In this document: positions 32,928-45,150 of the stretch, one piece after another
Layout: every line of letters starts with the position of its first letter
Numbering within the stretch: position 1 is the first letter of the stretch
DNA from: Rhodocollybia butyracea
Lineage: Eukaryota > Basidiomycota > Agaricomycetes > Agaricales > Omphalotaceae
Length of the DNA stretch: 64,000 bases
Assembly: GCA_015501585.1 (NCBI GenBank)
Contig: JADNRY010000011.1
Span: 496,001-560,000 of the forward strand
Reading direction: 5' to 3'
The notes under the pieces: model-generated
The model's database searches: none
What the model saw: the letters and a program-made list of their open reading frames with translations, nothing else
What the model was told of the DNA's origin: nothing
Translations under genes and position numbers: made by a program

Positions 32928-35513
32928 ATGACCACCGTACTTCTAGAGAAATCTCCTGCGCACGGCGGATATATCGGCGAGAAAGAGGACCTGACGCCGA
33001 CTGTGTCTGTTGAACCTCCGTCTCTTGGAATACCGATTGAGAGTGATGGTAAAGGACTATGGAGTCGATGGCGAAAATCCCACTTTGACCCCGACGGCAT
33101 TGCGACACAACCAAGTGTGTTCGATGATCCAGTCACATGTGAAATTTACCGCCCTCCACCTCAATACGAGAACACGCACAGGTTCGATCCTAGCGCACGG
33201 TGGACCTGGCGAGAAGAAAAGGTGTTCAGAGCTCATGCCACGTCTTTCCCATCTGACCCTCAATTCTAGGCGGTTGTGCGAAAAGTTGACTGGCGAGTTA
33301 TGCTATGGGCAGGTGTCATGTTCTTCGCACTTGATCTAGATAGGGGCAATATCACACAGGTGTCATATGGCTTTTAAATCCTATCTATCCCTACTCTAAC
33401 GCTCAATGCTAGGCCAACACCGACAATTTTTTACCTGATCTTGGCATGAACACTGACGACTATAACTTGGGGAACACTCTTTTTAGATTATCCTTCCTCA
33501 TTGCAGGTGCGTAGCATATATTGATATTTACGTAGGAACAAGCAACCTTGACTGTCTCTCGACTCAAGAATTGCCGTCGCAGCTGGTCTCTAAGAGGTAG
33601 CGTCCAATTTAGCTAGATGAGTCCAACTGACTTCTTTTTTCCAAAGAGTTGGCCCCGATGTATGGATTCCGTTTCAAGTTTGTGCATTTTTAAACAAGCT
33701 CCAATTCAAGTTAATCTCCGTCTTATCAGATGGTCGTATGGAGTATAGTTGCCCTTAGTCAGTTTTGGTTGAATGGCCGCATCTCCTTCCTTGTTACAAG
33801 GTCAGTTAGCTCTTTTATACGCCGTAAATCTAACTTCGCCTTTATCGCATAGATTTCTCCTTGGATTTCTCCAAGGAGGCTTCATACCTGATGTCGTGCT
33901 GTATCTCTCCTACTACTACACGAAGACGGAATTACCAATCCGATTGGGATTTTTCTGGGTCTCCAACTATCTCGCCACAATAATCAGCGCTTTTGTGGCT
34001 ACTGGTATACTCAAACTTGACGGAGTCGGTGGTCATGCTGGTCTGTCTCATGATTTATCCTCAATTCAGCCAAGCCAATTCGGATTTCATAGGATGGCGT
34101 TACCTCTTCTTGATCGAAGGAGCCATCACGCTCTTGGTTGGTATCAGTTCCTTCTTCCTGCTACCCCCCGGCCCTACGCAAACAAAGGCATGGTACAGAC
34201 CTAATGGCTGGTTTACTGACCGGTAAGTGTCCGAGCTGTTTTCGCTTCAAGGTTCGCTTCAATGGCGCTCCAGCGAGGAAATTATCGTGGTGAATCGTAT
34301 CTTGCGGGATGATCCCTCAAAGTCCGACATGCACAATCGCCAAGGCCTCTCTATTTGGGCAATATGGGGAGCTCTTCGAGATTGGCACATGTGGCCGCTC
34401 TATCTTCTAGGCTTGACTCATATGAGTAAGTTACGATTAAATTTTGATATACTATGCTCGAAATGGTTTCAGTGCCTACGGGCCCTCCTCAGAACTATCT
34501 GACTCTTTCTCTACGACACCTCGGATTCAACACCACGCAATCAAATCTCCTCACAATTCCTTCCAATGTCATCGGTCTGCTCGGGCTTCTTTTTTGTGCC
34601 TATCTCAGCGAGATTATCAATAGTCGAGTCTTCGCGACAATCATTTTACAGCTATGGGCACTACCTCTATTGATCGCACTCTATACCTTCAATGCTGAAA
34701 CTTCGCAATGGGTGTACTACGCCGTTGTCACCCTGATAACTGGATTTCCTTACGTGCACCCAATCCAGGTGGATATTTACTCCAGCCATCACCTTTTATT
34801 GCTCATACTTTCTCCTAGGTTGCGTGGGCTTCAAGAAATTCCTATAGCGTACGAACGAGGTGATCTAAACTTTCTCAGTTACGCTTCTGAGCTGACATTA
34901 TTCCCGAGCGCAGAACTATATCAGCAAGGTGAGAATCTAATATTCATCACAAAAGTGATGTCGAGCGCGCTTTTTCTAGTGTCTACAATATGTTTGTCCA
35001 GGTATTCGATCATTTCGATTTCTTATCAGGTTGTATCTCACTTGGTTGGCAGGCGGGAGCAGTAGTATACGTGGGTTCGTAACTCAGAACAAAAACGTCT
35101 CGTTAATCAGCTCTTCTAGGCCAATATATATCGAACCAAAGACGCGGTACGTCTTTAACAAACTGTCACTGTCTGCTGTACTCATTTCACAACTTTTTAA
35201 AGCCGCTATGTACGTTTTCTATATTTCTCTTCTACACTCTTCCTTAACCTGCATTGTTTGTAGACAAGAATGGCAACCGCGCGCTAATTGGCATATGCTC
35301 GATGAACATCGCACTGTACATTGGCACGTACTTTTTTTACAGATATATCAACAAACGACGAGATAAAATATGGAACTCTTGGACCAAAGAGGTCAGTGCA
35401 TCACTGTGGTTGCGTATTCTCTGATGCTCATTGCTGTACAGCAACAAGAGGATTATTTGGAAAACACCCGGGATGAAGGGAACAGCCGATTGGATTTCAG
35501 ATTCGCCTATTGA
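32928..35513 (+). CDS. MFS permease, allantoate/vitamin type
   Basis: Plasma-membrane symporter of the anion:cation symporter (Dal5) family, likely importing a small organic acid or vitamin. Eighteen exons: 32928-33221, 33270-33359, 33413-33506, 33569-33596, 33647-33677, 33730-33800, 33853-34040, 34093-34222, 34274-34425, 34473-34768, 34819-34859, 34914-34928, 34980-35001, 35053-35070, 35120-35146, 35203-35209, 35264-35391, 35442-35513; 1,704 nt, 567 aa. Family marks: [23 protein letters not shown], where helix 1 begins; [52 protein letters not shown] loop; [10 protein letters not shown]; and [16 protein letters not shown] late in the chain. Exons of 15 and 7 nt are needed to restore SVYNMFVQ and APLYKNGNRAL. 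Ends convergently with mS45, 82 bp apart. Confidence 0.87.
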
Positions 35514-35595
35514 ATCAAGTATAATAAATTTGTATCCAACCCTTAGCATACCATCATCCATATACGAATTACGAAGTGACCTTCAGAAATATCAT

Positions 35596-37163
35596 TTACG
35601 CTACGAGCTTCTCTGTCGCTTTCTTGGCTCGGAATCGAGCGCGCGACTCTATTCGCGCCAAACGCTTGGTCTCAGCAGCAACATCCAGGAACTTCGTACC
35701 CACGTCTACGAAATGAATATCAGGCCGGCCATCTTTAGTGGATATCTGAACAGGGCCTTTGGGAGTCTTGACCGTGTCGGTATCAGGAATAGCGAATAAA
35801 AATTGACGATTTTTGAGCTCAGCAGCTTTGGCAGCCAAATGTTTCGCTGCCTCTCTACTGCGCTCGAGCGATGCTGGTATGATGGCCGACTACGAACATA
35901 AGAATGGATCTGAGCATTAGCGAACAATACACTCACTCCTGCAAACTCGGGGAGCGACTCCCAGTACATTCGCTGGTACCGCTGACGAGCAGGGTCATTC
36001 CGTTCGGCCTCTTCCAGCATGTCAGCCTCATGGACATCGTGTCGCAATTCCTCCAAAGTCAGTTTTCTTTCAGGCATTTCATCGTCTTCATTCTCGGCCC
36101 ACTCGGATGCGCGTCGGGTGTTGAGTTTGGGCGCATGATTATACCGGGGCACCCCGAGAAGCCTTTCCATTCCTTTGACGAAACCTGTTTGTAGCTGGTT
36201 TCCCTAATAAAGATATAGAGAGTCAGTAAACTTGTTAATAGGGTTATGTATGGAAAACGTTTCAGATGGGGTTGTAAAGGTGTAATCGTACTCTGGGCGA
36301 TGTAAGGGCACCACAGACATTCTTACATCTCGCGAATGAATGAGGTCTCATCCTATCTTTGCAAAAACGCCGAAGGGTAGATTAAGAGAGATACTCACCT
36401 GCTGTAGAAGAATGCATGGGTATGTTTTGTTAGTTGGAAGGATACATACCATCATGAAAATTATTTACCTAAAAAGAGTTCAGCTTTGTGTCCAATAGAT
36501 AGTTGAAGAAGAGTCAGGTAATAATGAAGATTGTAACCATGTAGGTGTCTTAAAGACTAATCGTTGAAGCATCATGTGAAGAGAAAAAAGTTTCACACGA
36601 AAACTAACCTTGACAAAATCTTCCTCCATGCCCTTCAGCCGTAATATCGCGTCGACACGGTCTAAACTGATATGAAACTTCTGAGATAATGCCCGAACGC
36701 TGTTGGTCTGTGGGTTGGTCATGTAAAGTCTGTACATTTCACTGCGTTGTGCGTCGGATATTGGAGGAGGGGGTTTAAAAGACTTGTTCAAGGGAAATGG
36801 CTGTACAACAATGAGACGTGGAACGAAAAGAACAAATAAGACGAACTTAACCACTTCGGAGCCTAACCAATGTATTGGCTGCGCTAACTTGTAACGCTCG
36901 CCTATTCCGTTCATAAAGGATTTATAGGTAAGTTCTGACGGGGCAGAGCTTTTGTCTTTTTCTTTGGTTTCTTTTCCCGTTTCGTCGGCAGGCTTTTCCG
37001 GTTCGTCATCCTCTTCCTCTTCTTCTTCTTCGGAAAGAGACTCTGGAGCACGTTTTGCGCGCGCAGGAAGAGAGTAACTGAGGCTACGTCGCAGATATGA
37101 ATGTCGTTGAGGGCATGTGTGTGGCTGAGTAGTTCTTAACGAACGAAGCAGAGCAGAGGACAT
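35596..37163 (-). CDS. Mitoribosomal small-subunit protein mS45 (Bot1-like)
   Basis: Mitochondrial ribosome small-subunit protein related to fission-yeast Bot1 / yeast Mrps35 (eukaryotic mitochondrial regulator family). Exons 37163-36852, 36800-36609, 36203-35937, 35889-35596; 354 aa. The N-terminus MSSALLRSLRTTQ with RRSLSYSLPARAKR is a clear mitochondrial presequence (Arg/Ser-rich, no acids). An acidic linker follows, then the conserved block MYRLYMTNPQTNSVRALSQK and FHISLDRVDAILRLKGMEE, then GNQLQTGFVKGMERLLGV and RMYWESLPEF. The C-terminus is basic. The intron 36608-36204 is about 405 nt, eight times longer than its neighbours; a tiny CAG exon inside it cannot be excluded. The start is the second in-frame ATG because the first lacks presequence character. 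Confidence 0.82.
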
Positions 37164-37208
37164 TAAACGCCCAAAAATTCCATGTTCAAAATTTTCTAGA
37201 TACACGTG
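37164..37208. promoter_or_regulatory. 45-bp divergent start region mS45 / EFM3-like
   Basis: Only 45 bp separate the two chosen start codons on opposite strands. If a downstream ATG (37233, MTVRREMFNLL) is used for the plus-strand gene the gap is 69 bp. Either way the transcripts must overlap in their 5' ends or start almost at the ATG. It includes a CACGTG E-box-like palindrome at 37203-37208. Confidence 0.5.
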
Positions 37209-38684
37209 ATGAGCGGCGTCTATTTCCTCGTCATGACGGTCAGAAGAGAAATGTTCAACTTGCTTCGAGAATACGCCTATCTAGCTCCAGCGAAGGCTGT
37301 TCACCTTCCCACTCACATACCATTTACTGAGATAAACCGTTGCCTTCTGGATCTTATCCTCTTGAATTCTCACTTTCAAAAATATCCTCCTTCAAAGCAA
37401 TATCAAAGGTCTTTCTGGAAGGTAATTATTGCGGAACTAGAAAACTCGCTCTCCGAATTGCAAGATGAGGTGTGTATCTGTGTAGCATAATATTTACAGT
37501 AAACTGCTTCACGCATATACTACTAGGACGAAGAGATAGACCATCGTGTTCTGGATCATTATCTGTCCATCTTGCCTTCCTCTGGGCCGTAAGTACACTC
37601 TTTTGTAACTCTTCTGAAATATATCAAGCTTACAATCTGCAGTGTTTCTGGATCCTCTAAAGCTGATTTGCTCGACCATATTTGCGACCGAGGATTACCA
37701 AAGGCAGAAGCACCTTCCAAATCTTTTGTGACTCATTTTTGGAAACACTCAAGCGATGATGTATTTCAATCCGAACAAGTAAATCTTACTGAATATCAGA
37801 TGTCTACGCTCGAAGAGTCGCGTACCACTATCGAAAATGGCCAAACGGGCCTTCGTACTTGGTTTGCAAGCCATCTATTAGCACGATACCTTATTCAGAA
37901 TCGCGGTAAGTTTCCTCGTAGCTTACAGCGGAACAGTAAAGCTCAATATCAATAGACATCGTTGAAGGTAAACGTGTCCTGGAGCTGGGTTCTGGCATCG
38001 GATTCCTTGGAATCATCGCAAGCAGCCTTCAGCAACTTGCATCTGAAGGCGGGGCTATCTGGTTAACTGACGTGAACAATGAGGTTTTGAGCCAATGTCA
38101 GCGTAACGTCCAATTACCATGCAGTAAAGAACACAACTCAGAATTAATCACCCGAATACTAACACAGCAGTGCCTACTAGATCTCTCTTCTACTCATCAG
38201 TTTATTCACTATCGATCTCTTGACTGGGTGGAAGCGTTACAGCCTGATGTTGGACCACTCGAAGCCCTCCTGCAAGATGAAATTGATCCTGATATTGTAC
38301 TCGGGGCTGACATTGTGCGTTTTACTTTCCATTGTTGCCGGTATCACAGATTTTTGCAGGTCTTCGATCCTACTCTTGTGTTACCTTTAATCGCATTGAT
38401 TACGCTTGCTCTTCAACCCGGCTGCTCGCATAAAACACAGAAATTTGCGATCATTGCATTGACCGTTCGTAACACAGAGACATTTCAACTTTTTTTAGAT
38501 TGTGCCCAAGGTACCGTGTCTCTTCTGCCGAAGAATTGCCTTGATCACCTCTCAAGCAGAAAAGGGCCTTATATTGCAGAATATTACACTAACAACAGAG
38601 TTAGATTTCATTGACCCTGTTGAAGTTGGCGCTTCAGCCGCAAACATTAAAGCTTTCAAAATTATACTGGATCAGAATGCCTAG
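37209..38684 (+). CDS. EFM3: eEF2-lysine methyltransferase, EFM3/FAM86 type
   Basis: Predicted SAM-dependent methyltransferase that modifies a lysine of eEF2, as yeast Efm3 and human FAM86A do. Exons 37209-37469, 37527-37588, 37643-37905, 37956-38123, 38181-38314, 38360-38510, 38560-38684; 1,164 nt, 387 aa. The N-terminal FAM86 domain shows FNLLREYAYLAPAKAVHLP and YQRSFWKVIIAELE. The catalytic domain has TGLRTWFASHLLARYL, motif I RVLELGSGIGFLGIIASS, post-I WLTDVNNEVLSQC, and DIVLGADIVFDPTLVLPLIA, typical for family-16 methyltransferases. Introns at 38124-38180 and 38315-38359 are both in frame without stops; I splice them because the joined sequence then matches the family (GADIVFDP). The putative substrate gene is at 3455 in this window. 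Confidence 0.83.
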
Positions 38685-38728
38685 TGGTGTTGGATGTATG
38701 TGTATGGTATTAGGTAGTACTGGTGTAT

Positions 38729-40067
38729 CTAGTTTGGAGCTTTGACAGCACCGCAAAACGAGCAGGACCAAAATTCGTGTGGTATCCCTGATTCTTGACA
38801 TATCAAGCATGTCCAACCAGCTGGCTCTGGAACAGGTTTAACAGATAGACATGCTTCACACTGAAGGGACATGGCTGGATTTATAAGTGTGCATGTTGAG
38901 CACGTCCATTCTTGATGAACCGGTTTTGTAGACATATTGATTTGTGGCGGAGGACGATGTGAGACTGAAGCAGTATTAAGAGCGCGTACTGGATGGCTCT
39001 GACTTGGCAACGGGGGTGGGTTGGATTGTGGCATATCAGCAATCATCGAGGGGCCGGGCGGAAGTGCTTTCTACTTCATCATCAGAGTCTTCCGAAGTAA
39101 GGTCGATGACCTTGTTCTCGACACTTTCTTTGGCAGCCTTTGCAGCTTCTCGATGGGCTAGATCCCCTTGACCACATGATTTCTCGTCTAGTTGTCGACG
39201 TTCAGCAGCCTATGGTAGGCGACCAAGTAAGCGCAATACAGAGAAAAAGAAGACAATGGCACTTACCCTTGCTGCAAGCTCTCTAGGGCTTAATACTTCG
39301 GAGCTCGGCCCTCCAACGCGCCGACCACCACTGCCTAAGACCTGGGACACCTTTCGTCGTTTCTCTGCGGCAGCGATGGCTTGTTCACGAGCTAGATGCA
39401 TTGGCAAATTGTGAGAGCTGGCACCTAATCTAGAGCCTGTAACATTCATCAGCAAGGATCTCACAAACCACATTGAAGGCGTGTATCCTTACCTTTACTG
39501 AAAAATCCTTCCCCAGCATAGCCAGAACGCTGCAAGGCATCGTATTCCTCCTGAATTTCCGCGAGAAATTTGTAAAATTTCTCATCGTGAGGGCCAAAGA
39601 TGATATGTGTTAGCTATGTAACAGACATCAGAGAAGCCAAGTACTATTTCTACAGAAGACCCACCTCGTGAAGCATAGTTTGCACCACGTCTTCTTCGGG
39701 GAAAAATGAGTCTGGAGAGTGAGGAGGGCGCAGCCTAACCAGGATTTTTGTAGTTTTCGAATTTATCTTTACATCTATAATCCTGTCCAATCAGTTCCCG
39801 GAATTCGAGGCAAGGACGCTCGCAAAGTACGAACTGAGGCCTAAGATTAGCGTCATAAGTTCATAACGTCGACCGGTAGAGGTTGTATCACCGACCAAGT
39901 AGACTAGGATTATCTGGAAAGAACTCTGCAAGGACAGGTAACCTCCAAGAACGTTTCCTCATTATGGGCTTTACCAACGATGCTATTCGCTGAAGCATCA
40001 GCAGAGCATGATCGGCCGATTTTCGGTCTTTCAGGTGAGTAAATGCTTCAACAAAAACGTCCGACAT
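38729..40067 (-). CDS. WSS1: DNA-protein-crosslink protease WSS1
   Basis: SUMO-linked metalloprotease that cleaves proteins crosslinked to DNA. Exons 40067-39896, 39774-39665, 39613-39493, 39436-39267, 39209-39075, 38998-38729; 978 nt, 325 aa. The WLM domain runs from AFTHLKDRKSADHALLML and ASLVKPIMRKRSWRLPVL to the active site LHELTHIIFGPHDEKFYKFL, with HExxH at residues 93-97. Then come SRLGASSHNLPMHLAREQA, a SUMO-interacting motif KVIDLTSEDSDDE, and two zinc ribbons: WTCSTCTLINPAMSLQCEAC (RanBP2 type) and WTCLICQESG with CSFCG. The junction after the SIM is not certain: the frame changes between exons 5 and 6. A 76-nt intron (39074-38999, GTAGAA to TCAG) restores it and keeps the SIM. Without it there is a frameshift. 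Identity is firm. Confidence 0.9.
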
Positions 40068-41327
40068 CGACAAGATCGTTTCGTAGAATTTGTACGTGTA
40101 TGAGATGTGATGGTCACGAACTGGTCACGAGGGAACTGTGGACAGCGCTGAGCGTTAACAGCCACTGCCACTCGCCGAGCAAAAGTTTTACTGGGATACC
40201 CAATAGCAGTTTTGCTGAATTTTTCATGAAAGTTCACCCTTTGTCACCACCTTCGGCGAAAAAGGTCTAATCAAAAGAACTTTGTGGTGTTGTGGTGGGT
40301 GAGCAATAGACGCGCCATGCGTGACAAATCATTCCATTTTCAATATCAGTGACAAAATGGATATTCCATGCCTAGATGCTTCTGGAATCAGAACTATGAA
40401 GTCACAGCGAACTTTCAAAGTATAAACGCTTGAGTGGTCTCAGGAGGAGAGTTGAACAGTCGGACTATCGGTCGCCGATTAGACGGTGAGCTGGAGCCGC
40501 TGTCCGGCACTGCACGGTTTTCCAGCACTGTATGGCAGTGCTTCCGGTCCACACATTTTGCTGAACCGGGTGTCGCACGCTCATTACCCATTGACTTCGT
40601 TAACATAGACGCCGAGATATATCATGGATGCGGGATAAGTTTGTATCGCAAGAACGAATAGTTCAGATCGAGAGTAGATCTATCTATGACTTGACTCAAC
40701 AATGCAGCCCTCCAGTACCATGATCAAACAATAGGAGAATATAGATGATGTTGCTGCTCCAACAGAACCATTACGTTGCAAATCACTCTTGAAGAAGACA
40801 CCAGCTCCTGTTGCCATTTGCAGATTCTAAACAAATTTTTATTCCAAAACTACACTAAGCTAGCTACGTATACAGATACAACGGGCGAGAGACCGACGAT
40901 AGTTATCCAAATGAAACAGTGACAAGAACAGCCCAAAGCGGATAAAAAAACACTGTGTGTGGACAGGGAGGAAATATGCGTTTTTGGTAAAGCCAGAAGA
41001 TGAGTATGTGGTCTAAAACACAACGCAAATGAATAAGATGAGGAGAAAAATAATGAGAGAGCGTGTTGAGTAATACAACAGAAATCTGAACGCGAGCTAA
41101 TGCGAAACAAACAATGTAGGTGATGCATGCATGAGCGCAAAAAAAAAAAACAATGCGACGAAAGACTAAGATGCAAGGGAAAGGGACGACGGTGATAAAA
41201 GTGATAAAAGAAAGTGCGAATGAAATAGGAAAAAGAGCGTGCTTGACAAACCATATAATGCGACAGATGCTATCCAAGGAATGAACGATGAAAGCAAGAA
41301 AGAAGTAAATGATATGAAGAAATGTCC
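40068..41327. other. 1.26 kb intergenic region
   Basis: Between the WSS1 start and the methyltransferase stop. The first 250 bp form the WSS1 promoter. At 40498-40550 a stem-like pair ccggcactgc/gcagtgcttccgg occurs. From about 40850 to 41320 the sequence is A-rich with long purine runs on the plus strand, consistent with the methyltransferase 3' UTR. No supported gene. Confidence 0.4.
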
Positions 41328-44300
41328 TTAACCACTCTTGACTTTTCTAGTCTTAGTGGCTAGATAAACGCGGATGGTGCGAACATGTGTGAGCTCATGT
41401 CGGTTGTATGGTCCAATCGACGCTTCCGAATGCGAAGAAAGGCGTGAGTCGATGGAGGAGGTCGACTTGGGAGAACTGGCAAACTTAGGGCCATCGAAAG
41501 GAATCTCAACATTCTTCTTGTAATTGTATTCACTGAGGTTCATGTCAGACATTTGAGCAGGCCAGTTGAGGCGTGGACGGCGGAAACTGGGAATGAAGAA
41601 AGAAACAGAATGTCAGGACAAATTGAGAAGGGAACAACAAAAAGACGCACGAATCATAGTCGAAAAACGCATCTCGAAGAGCCTCTTCGGAGATGCAATC
41701 GCTCTCGCTCCCGTCGTCATTGTAAAGCAGCCAATCGGAAATGGCACGCTTACAGCTGAGCAGGGTATGCATGTGCTTGCACGCATGCATCTCAAGTTCA
41801 GCGGGTGGCATGGGGATGAATGTAGAAGGTAGGAGTAACAGCCCTGGAGACTGTTGAGTGGGAGTTGGCACTTCAGCGAAATCTATCGTTGTCTGCGTCT
41901 CCGAAGAATCGCGACGGGATTCGTCGCTTCGACGATCGACAACGCTGCTTGAAGAGCGGTTAGAGTGTACAGAGGCGACAGGGGAATCCGAGGGGCTGGG
42001 GGTAGTAGCGGATTTGGTAGCTGCGGCCAGTGCCGTGTACGTTATTCCAAGACGTACAGCAGCCTTGGCACTCAAAGTATTTGGAGAGACAGCGCTTTCT
42101 GTGCTAGAGCGAACAGGTTCAAGGGGCTCGACGGTACTCGCTCGACTTCTGGGCGCAGATTCCTTCAGAGAAGGTAACGGTAGCGAAAGCTCCTTCTTCG
42201 ACTTCTTCTTATCCTTACTGCTTTCTCTCTTCACTACCCCAAACTCCTCGTCGTCATCGAATACAGTACCCATTTCCGTGGCTTTGCTTAGCGTCCTCAC
42301 GCGAAACATGGGTCGTTTTTCGAGAGGAATGAACTCTTCAAGTTCGGGAGGGGCGAGCTTGATATGCATGGTCTGGACCTTGCGGACATTTTCATTACCG
42401 AAAGCGCCTTTGAGGAGGAAGGCAGTCGATTTGGGAGTCCGGGTGTGGATACCGTACTTGGACTCGAGCATGTCGTAGAATATCGCTTCTAAAGCCTTGC
42501 CGTCTTTGGCAAGGGTGGACCACTCGAGGTCTGCAGCCTCTTCGGGTTCTTTGTAGAGAGGAAGGATTGATTCGGGGGTAGTAACAACGGGAGATGGAGT
42601 ATTGCTGGATTCATTATCGGGTGAAAGGTGGATGATGCTAGATTCTGATTCTGATTCTGATTCTGCAAGATGACTGCTGCTGGTTGCCGATTCTGCAAGG
42701 CTCAACGCCAGGGCGGGAGAAGGGAGTGTAATGGCGAGCCTAGTCGGGGTCACTAGATCGTCTTCGTCCCTTTCCTCGACGGGTTGTGTGAATAAGGTCT
42801 GCATCGAGTTGGGAAGGGGGGGCAGAGGTCGACGAGGAGGAGGAAGCGGACGGATCGGTCGGGAGGTACAGACGGATGGCGGACGTAGGATATCTGATGG
42901 TTTAGCGTCAGCATCAAAGTGGCATTCCGGCTCCTGCAGAGAGGAAGCGGAAGATCTCGAGCTCTCGTGATCTAGGAAAAGACCATCGGCCTCTCCACTT
43001 GTCTCTGGCGATGAAGGACACTCGGAAGCCTCCTCGTCACCGCCGACAGAACCCGTTTCTTCGCTGGCTTCCTCGTCCTCTAATATCTCCGAGTCAGAAT
43101 CGGACATCTTCCCATTCTGGACTGATGATTGCTGTTCCTGCTCGTTATCACTTGTGATATCCACACCCGCGGGTTCATCAGCGCCGTCATTAGATGCTAT
43201 TAGTATAGGGTCTTCATCCTCGAATAAGCCAATGGTAGTCAATCGCTGCTTCGACGTATGTTTTCGTCGGTTAGGGCCTTCACTAAAAGATTTCGGCCTA
43301 GGAACAGTCGAGATCTCTTTTCCGTATGGGAAACAGACACTATCGTCAATCAACTCCAGGCGGCCTCCCACTTGTAGTACGCGATGAACTTCGGAAAGGA
43401 CAAAGTTCCAGCGATCGAGGGGAATAGCCAGTGAAAGATTGCAGACACGAACGAGGTCGAAAGAATTAGGAGGGAACGGGAGAGAATAGCGTACACTACA
43501 GAAAGTGATAATCAGAGCCATCCAGTGAGGGTTAAGTAAAAGTAAAAAAAACGCACAAGTTGCCGCGAATGAACTTGATACGTTCATTATTATGCATATC
43601 GGGAAGCGTCACATCTACAAGGTCAAAGCCGACGAACCGCGCGTCGGGCCACGAGTTGGCAGAGTCGATAATCCAGTGTCCCTCGCCGCAACCCAGATCT
43701 AAAATCGAGGCAGGAAGGGTTTCCTGGTGTTTGGAGTAATCGTGAAAGCTCGGTGTGTTATTTGAATTGATTCGACGGAGAAGCTTATGCATGTAACGGT
43801 CGCTAAAAGGGAAGAATTATGCTTTACGAAGGCAAGTCAAGCTAAAACACTTACATCGAAAGCGCGACCGCGTCGTACGATTGCATATATGGGGCCGCGT
43901 CTCCGTAGGGGTGTAGCTTTAGTCTGTGCTTCCTTGTGATCCAATTCTCCTTTGCTTCATACTTGTCTTCTCTAAAGTCATATTCGCCGATTTCGATGCC
44001 GGGAGTTGTAGAAGACGAGGGGAGAAAGGTGGAGGAAGACGAAGGTGTAGGTGTTGATGTAGAAAAGCCTGCCGTGGAGCTTTCGGCAAAAGATGATGCG
44101 AGGCTGGGGGTATAGAGAGACGGAGGCGTCGACGATCCTTCTTCTTGAAGAACGACGAGAGAATTCAAAGACTTTTTCGGTTTGAGTGTTCTGTTGAAAA
44201 ACCCTTCTCTCTGAGGCGCGACTGGCTTGTCCTCTTTCTCTTTCCCCTTGTCCTTGCCCATACCGACTTTTAGAAATCCCATCGCAGATGAAAGTGGTCT

Positions 44301-44501
44301 GGTACTATTAGGTCTTGAACTACTTCGCCGTGATTTGGACGGCGACACGTCTAGAGAGTCGGGCGGCGAGAGCAGGGTAGAAAACGGTCTGTAATGCGAT
44401 TTGGATGGGGAACGCGAGCGGGGAGCCAAACGATTTGGAGGAGATAAAGGTGCAAGAAAGTCATCGGGTGAGGTATTTATTGGCATGGCTGAAGAGGCCA
44501 T
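41328..44501 (-). CDS. Large SAM-dependent methyltransferase-domain protein
   Basis: Protein of 998 aa with a class I methyltransferase domain inside a long disordered chain. Exons 44501-43855, 43802-43557, 43495-41651, 41586-41328; 2,997 nt. The first 215 residues are Ser/Pro-rich. The catalytic domain follows: RYMHKLLRRINSNNTPSFHD, motif I ASILDLGCGEGHWIID, motif II ARFVGFDLVDV, then RYSLPFPPNSFDLVRVCNLS and EVHRVLQVGGRLELIDDSV. A 400-residue acidic/Ser-rich insert separates this from a C-terminal block with LEAIFYDMLESKYGIHTRTP and KVQTMHIKLAPPELEEF. A SESESES stretch and many D/E runs are visible. The layout is known from mushroom genomes as an uncharacterised methyltransferase; no substrate can be assigned. 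It is not a clear LaeA. Start at MASSAMPINTSP chosen over an upstream ATG with a hydrophobic leader. Confidence 0.78.
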
Positions 44502-45150
44502 TGTTACGGCCAAAATGGCAATTCGTCTTTGACGGAGAACAATGGGAAATGATCCAAGAAAAAGAAACAAATGGCCGGGGAACAAAATGGTGGCCAACGA
44601 AGACGACCAAATGTCGAAAGAGGGAATAAGAGGTTAAGAAACAAGTCGACAAGCAGGTACATATTTATAAATTAACTGTACTAGTTTGATATGTGCGCCT
44701 CAGGCTCATCTCCGAACTACATTAGGTAAAACACGGGCCGATGGAGTACGGCAGTGCCAATATGTTGTAAAGTCTAAACTTGTATCTTTCAACCTCAAAC
44801 TTGTCTTGCGAGCCAAAACTGAAAGACTAGTACATACTGTGATGACGTTTACACTGCACCACTTTACACCTAAATAATGAATCTCTGAAAAAGCGAAACC
44901 GCCGCATAGATGCCAAAAAGATGGCGGGAGCGATTGTCCCGCAGTGTCGCTCGATAAAGACAGATGGCTTAAAGACCGAAGAAAGGCGAATCTGAACTAG
45001 CTGAAGCCAGTACAAAGAACTGATAGCTACACGCAATCTTTGCTCCCTTCAAAGGATCAGCGGTGCATACATATTCAATGGGGCTCAAACAAAGGCTGTA
45101 GAAACGCTTATCACCAGTCCTTCGCAACGACAGAATATGAATCACATGCA
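44502..45150. other. 649-bp region between LRP1 and the methyltransferase
   Basis: Between the LRP1 stop and the methyltransferase start on the same strand; holds the LRP1 3' UTR and the methyltransferase promoter. An in-frame upstream ATG (44597) precedes the chosen methyltransferase start. No RNA gene or repeat seen. Confidence 0.45.

Noticed and set aside
40498..40550. Short inverted repeat ccggcactgc / gcagtgcttccgg
   Set aside because: Imperfect, single, no poly-T or flanking duplication; not enough for a terminator or mobile element call.
44597..44597. Upstream ATG for the large methyltransferase
   Set aside because: Adds a hydrophobic leader not expected for a soluble methyltransferase; second ATG (44501) is preferred.
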